NCBI RefSeq assembly: GCF_016863335.1
Contig: NZ_BOOR01000018.1
Span: 1 to 64,000 of the forward strand
Origin: Planotetraspora thailandica
GTDB lineage: Bacteria; Actinomycetota; Actinomycetes; Streptosporangiales; Streptosporangiaceae
DNA: 64,000 nucleotides
Direction: 5' to 3'
Below the pieces are notes generated by a model. The model had not been told where the DNA came from, did not search any database, and saw nothing but the letters and a program-made list of their open reading frames with translations. Positions 61,657-64,000 of the stretch are shown piece after piece. Each line of letters opens with the position of its first letter. The stretch's first letter is position 1. Position numbers and translations under genes: made by a program.

Positions 61657-62223
61657 TCAGTGGTGGTGGCGACGGCCGTACGCGCGGCGGTGGTGGAACA
61701 GGCCGGCGACGGCGGCGATCAGCCACACGATCAGCACGATCTTGATGGCGGCGAAGAGCGGCCAGGCCACGCCCGTGACGAGGGCGAGGACGATCAGCGC
61801 GCCTACGGCGAGGATCGGCACCGGGGGGCCGCCCCGCCTCCTCCAGGGCCCGCCCGGGCGCCTCGCGGCCGCCCGCGAACCCCAGGGGGCGAGGTGCCCG
61901 GGGCCCCAGAATGGCCCGTGAACCCTGAAAGCCTCGTGACCCCTGAAAGCCCCGGGTCCGCGCAAGGGCCCGTGAGCGAGAGGTCCGCGGCCCGGCCACG
62001 GCATGCCGTACGGCAGGTCGTGTTCGAGCGGATCCTGTGTCTCGTCCGGCAGGTCGGCGGTGATCCGCCGCAGGTCGCCCGCCGTGCGGGCGGACAAGGT
62101 GGCGTCGAGGCGCTCGTCGAGCTCGTCGCGGGTGATCCGGCCCTGCGCGAACGCGTCGTGCAGGGCCTGGGTCACCTCGTCACGCTCTTTGTCGCCGATC
62201 CGGATCTCGTCCCTGGAGGCCAT
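61657..62223 (-). CDS. DUF1707/SHOCT-like membrane protein
   Basis: The 188 residues begin IRIGDKERDEVTQALHDAFAQGRITRDELDERLDATLSARTAGDLRRITADLP, the classic DUF1707 domain. A Pro/Gly/His-rich spacer follows. It ends with two hydrophobic segments (PVPILAVGALIVLALVTGVAWPLFAAIKIVLIVWLIAAVAGLF) and a His-rich tail. It is a small membrane protein of unknown function, often next to PadR-type regulators in actinomycetes. It starts six bases after the stop of the PadR gene, so the two form an operon. Confidence 0.88.
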   Translation of the reverse strand: MASRDEIRIGDKERDEVTQALHDAFAQGRITRDELDERLDATLSARTAGDLRRITADLPDETQDPLEHDLPYGMPWPGRGPLAHGPLRGPGAFRGHEAFRVHGPFWGPGHLAPWGSRAAARRPGGPWRRRGGPPVPILAVGALIVLALVTGVAWPLFAAIKIVLIVWLIAAVAGLFHHRRAYGRRHHH

Positions 62224-62229
62224 GTGCCG

Positions 62230-62949
62230 TCACTCCTCGGCGGGGTCGCCGTCTGCGAGGATCTGGTACAGCTTGCGCCGGGTCTCCGTCATCACCTGCT
62301 TGGCCTCCCTGATCTGGCCGTCGGTGCCGCTGTGCGCGAGCTGGAACAGGGCGGAGGCCGCCTGGCGGGACAGGTCGAACAGCTCGTGGACGTTCTCCCC
62401 GATGTCGGGCGTCATGTCCTCCCACGGCGCCCGGACCTCGTCCTGGTGGGCGTCGATGTAGCCGAGACCGGCCTCGGTGAGGCGGAAGGTCTTGCGGCCG
62501 TCGCTCTCCTCGGCGCGGACCAGGCCCTCGTCGGTGAGCTGCTGGAGCGCCGGGTAGACGGCGCCGGGGCTGGGCTTCCAGCCGCCCTCGCTGCGCTCGG
62601 CGATCTCCTGGATGATCTGGTAGCCGTTGCGGGGCTCCTCGGCCAGCAGCGCGAGGATGGCGGCGCGGACGTCGCCGCGCTTGGCCTTGCGCGCCCGGCC
62701 GAAGCCGCGGCCGCCGAACGGGAAACCGGGTCCGAACGGACCGCCGGGCCCGCCCGGTCCGAAGCCGCCCCACGGCCCGCGCCCCCGGTGGCCGGCCCTG
62801 TGGCGGTGCTCGTGCGAGTCGGCGTTGTGGTGTTCGTCATGCCACATGGCTGCTCCCTTCATGGCGGCGGCACGGAGCACGTGCCGCATGTGACGGCGGA
62901 ACTCCTCTCGACGGGCCCATGGCCCGTCCATGGCGAATGCGGATGTCAT
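62230..62949 (-). CDS. PadR-family transcriptional regulator
   Basis: Residues 1-85 are a low-complexity His/Gly/Pro-rich start (HHNADSHEHRHRAGHRG; GGFGPGGPGGPFGPGFPFGG). A PadR winged helix follows: KRGDVRAAILALLAEEPRNGYQIIQEIAERSEGGWKPSPGAVYPALQQLTDEGLVRAEESDGRKTFRLTEAGLGYI. A helical C-terminal dimerisation part ends it. PadR proteins repress their own operon and detoxification genes. A 12-bp inverted repeat sits just upstream of the ATG. The His/Gly-rich extension may be a metal- or nucleic-acid-binding tail. Confidence 0.9.
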   Translation of the reverse strand: MTSAFAMDGPWARREEFRRHMRHVLRAAAMKGAAMWHDEHHNADSHEHRHRAGHRGRGPWGGFGPGGPGGPFGPGFPFGGRGFGRARKAKRGDVRAAILALLAEEPRNGYQIIQEIAERSEGGWKPSPGAVYPALQQLTDEGLVRAEESDGRKTFRLTEAGLGYIDAHQDEVRAPWEDMTPDIGENVHELFDLSRQAASALFQLAHSGTDGQIREAKQVMTETRRKLYQILADGDPAEE

Positions 62950-62961
62950 GAATCCCCCTAG

Positions 62962-63011
62962 GAACTGTCTCGACTATCTCTTGATGCTTCGACGATATAT
63001 CGAGACAGTTC
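62962..63011 (-). promoter_or_regulatory. Long inverted repeat in the PadR promoter
   Basis: GAACTGTCTCGA (62962-62973) and TCGAGACAGTTC (63000-63011) are exact reverse complements 26 bp apart, and the spacer is AT-rich with GATATATCG next to the second arm. PadR regulators bind such spaced inverted repeats. It lies 12 bases before the PadR start codon, so autoregulation is likely. Confidence 0.65.
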
Positions 63012-63045
63012 TTAGAACAACCCCCTTTGTCCCGTGGGGCGGCGA

Positions 63046-63582
63046 TCAGGGTTCCCGCGCCGCCTTGCGACGGTCGGCGTACGCCCGCGACTTGGCCCGG
63101 TTGCCGCAGACGCGCATCGTGCACCACCGCCGGGTGCGGCTCCTGGTGGAGTCCCAGAACACCCACTCACACGAATGGTCCGGGCACTGCTTGAGCCGCA
63201 GCCACTCCCCGCCGGCCACCACCAGGGCCCATGCCGTGCCGATGGCGGCGAGCGGGCCCGATCCGTCCAGCGGTTCCCCCGGCTCGCCTCCCGCCCGGAG
63301 CACCACCCGCAGGGGCAGTGCGTCCAGTACGGCCTGGGCCTCCTCGATCGCGCGCACGTCGGGGCCGCCCCCGTTGGTGGCCAGCAGCCGGGCCCGCAGG
63401 CCGGTCCGCAGGGTGATCGCCCGCCGATGCGTGGCCGCGTCGACCCCGTCGTGGGGCAGCCCCTGCTCGCGTAGCCAGTCCGTCAGCTCGGAGGGTGACG
63501 TGATGATGTCCGTGCCCTCCTCGGCGTCCACCGTGTTGGCGAAGTCGCGTATCAGCGCCGCGTGGCGGGACGGCTCACTCAT
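63046..63582 (-). CDS. CGNR zinc-finger transcription factor
   Basis: The ATG at 63582 follows GAGGAG. The 178 residues have an ABATE-like N-terminal domain (RDFANTVDAEEGTDIITSPSELTDWLREQGL) and a C-terminal CGNR zinc finger: LKQCPDHSCEWVFWDSTRSRTRRWCTMRVCGNRAKSRAYADRRKA. The cysteines and the C-G-N-R signature are intact. These are stress-linked regulators; the target is unknown. The gene is divergent from the MFS gene at 63669, a plausible target. Confidence 0.92.
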   Translation of the reverse strand: MSEPSRHAALIRDFANTVDAEEGTDIITSPSELTDWLREQGLPHDGVDAATHRRAITLRTGLRARLLATNGGGPDVRAIEEAQAVLDALPLRVVLRAGGEPGEPLDGSGPLAAIGTAWALVVAGGEWLRLKQCPDHSCEWVFWDSTRSRTRRWCTMRVCGNRAKSRAYADRRKAAREP

Positions 63583-63668
63583 GGTCACTCCTCTGCCTGG
63601 CTCTCTTCCATCAAATCACTTAGCCGGTTACGGTCGAGCCGACTAACTCGATAGACGGTTGGAGTGCC

Positions 63669-64000
63669 GTGAGCGAGACGAACGAGGCCCTGCAGGCGTC
63701 GCCGGACGCCCTCGAGCGGATCGCGCGCCGCAACGAGGTCGTGCTGGTCGCCTTCACCGCGACGACCAACCTGGCCGACGGAGTCCTGAAGATCGCGCTG
63801 CCGCTGCTCGCCGTCGGACTCGGCGGCTCACCGGGGCAGGTCGCCGTGGTCGGGCTCACGCTCACGCTGCCCTGGCTGCTCGTGTCGCTCCCGGTGGGCG
63901 TGCTGGCCGACCGGGCCGACCGCCGCAGGCTCGTCATCCTGGCCGACCTCGTACGGCTCGCCGCGGCCGGGGCGCTGCTCGTCGCCGGTGCAGGGGACGG
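63669..64000 (+). CDS. MFS transporter, N-terminal part (cut by the window edge)
   Basis: A GTG at 63669 opens a frame that runs off the right edge. The 110 visible residues show a cytoplasmic start (LERIARRNEVVL), a first helix (VLVAFTATTNLADGVLKIALPLLAVGLGG), a second helix (VAVVGLTLTLPWLLVSLPVGVL) and a motif-A-like loop ADRADRRRLVILAD. The C-terminal domains are missing. The divergent CGNR regulator gene may control it. Substrate unknown. Confidence 0.75.
   Translation, partial: MSETNEALQASPDALERIARRNEVVLVAFTATTNLADGVLKIALPLLAVGLGGSPGQVAVVGLTLTLPWLLVSLPVGVLADRADRRRLVILADLVRLAAAGALLVAGAGD

Noticed and set aside
60433-62961. An 842-residue open frame on the plus strand
   Set aside because: It is antisense to the ThiF, DUF1707 and PadR genes, all with good motifs.

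Overview
The window is high-GC, densely coded actinomycete chromosome. SepH, a DUF4193 protein, a CutR/CutS-like two-component pair, an actinobacterial ferrochelatase with cysteines near its C-terminus, a KimA-like potassium permease, an F420-type LLM oxidoreductase and a Hen1/Pnkp RNA-repair pair together suggest a filamentous actinomycete, probably of the Streptosporangiales. That placement is inference; the genus cannot be read from the sequence. No rRNA, tRNA or cas genes were seen.

Layout. (1) 1-5.1 kb is an integration graveyard: unrecognised genes, an AT-richer membrane protein, two integrase C-terminal remnants, a duplicated ~157-bp att-like repeat and five 11-bp-phased doublets. (2) 5.3-17.4 kb is accessory metabolism: a two-kinase-domain fusion, epimerases, an alpha/beta hydrolase, an aldo/keto reductase, a GNAT enzyme, a PP2C phosphatase, a drug exporter, an orphan ATP synthase subunit a and a TetR regulator. 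(3) 17.5-24.5 kb has a SulP transporter fused to carbonic anhydrase, a disordered membrane protein, a PEBP lipoprotein, and a scar where a SARP/AfsR regulator and an ABC ATPase were cut and joined tail to tail. (4) 24.6-52.2 kb looks like conserved core: PH-domain pair, sepH, lactone oxidase, MFS, lytic transglycosylase, ferrochelatase, S9 peptidase, inositol monophosphatase-like enzyme, cutRS, DUF4193, otsA, AI-2E permease, dut, DUF3710, OB-fold, DUF3159, two RCK potassium-channel regulators, KimA-like permease and a TRAM RNA methyltransferase. (5) 52.2-64 kb is mixed: a GH18-like protein lacking its catalytic Glu, an LLM oxidoreductase, hen1 and pnkp, a Mug glycosylase, a possible RiPP locus (DUF6879, 41-aa peptide ending in Asn, RRE-like/E1 enzyme), DUF1707, PadR, CGNR and an MFS gene cut by the window edge.

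The two most unusual things seen are: (a) two mirror-symmetric arrays (36.56-36.87 kb and 55.90-56.20 kb) of an 18-bp motif repeated with an exact 53-bp period, forward copies on one side of a perfect central hairpin and inverted copies on the other, one of them sitting between hen1 and pnkp; and (b) the E1-like enzyme followed by a short peptide gene whose product ends in Asn, the arrangement expected of a microcin-C-like peptide-nucleotide system.

Genes that probably work together: the KimA-like permease with the divergent RCK pair (potassium homeostasis); Hen1 with Pnkp (RNA repair); CutR with CutS; the two PH-domain proteins; and the E1 enzyme, peptide and DUF6879 protein.
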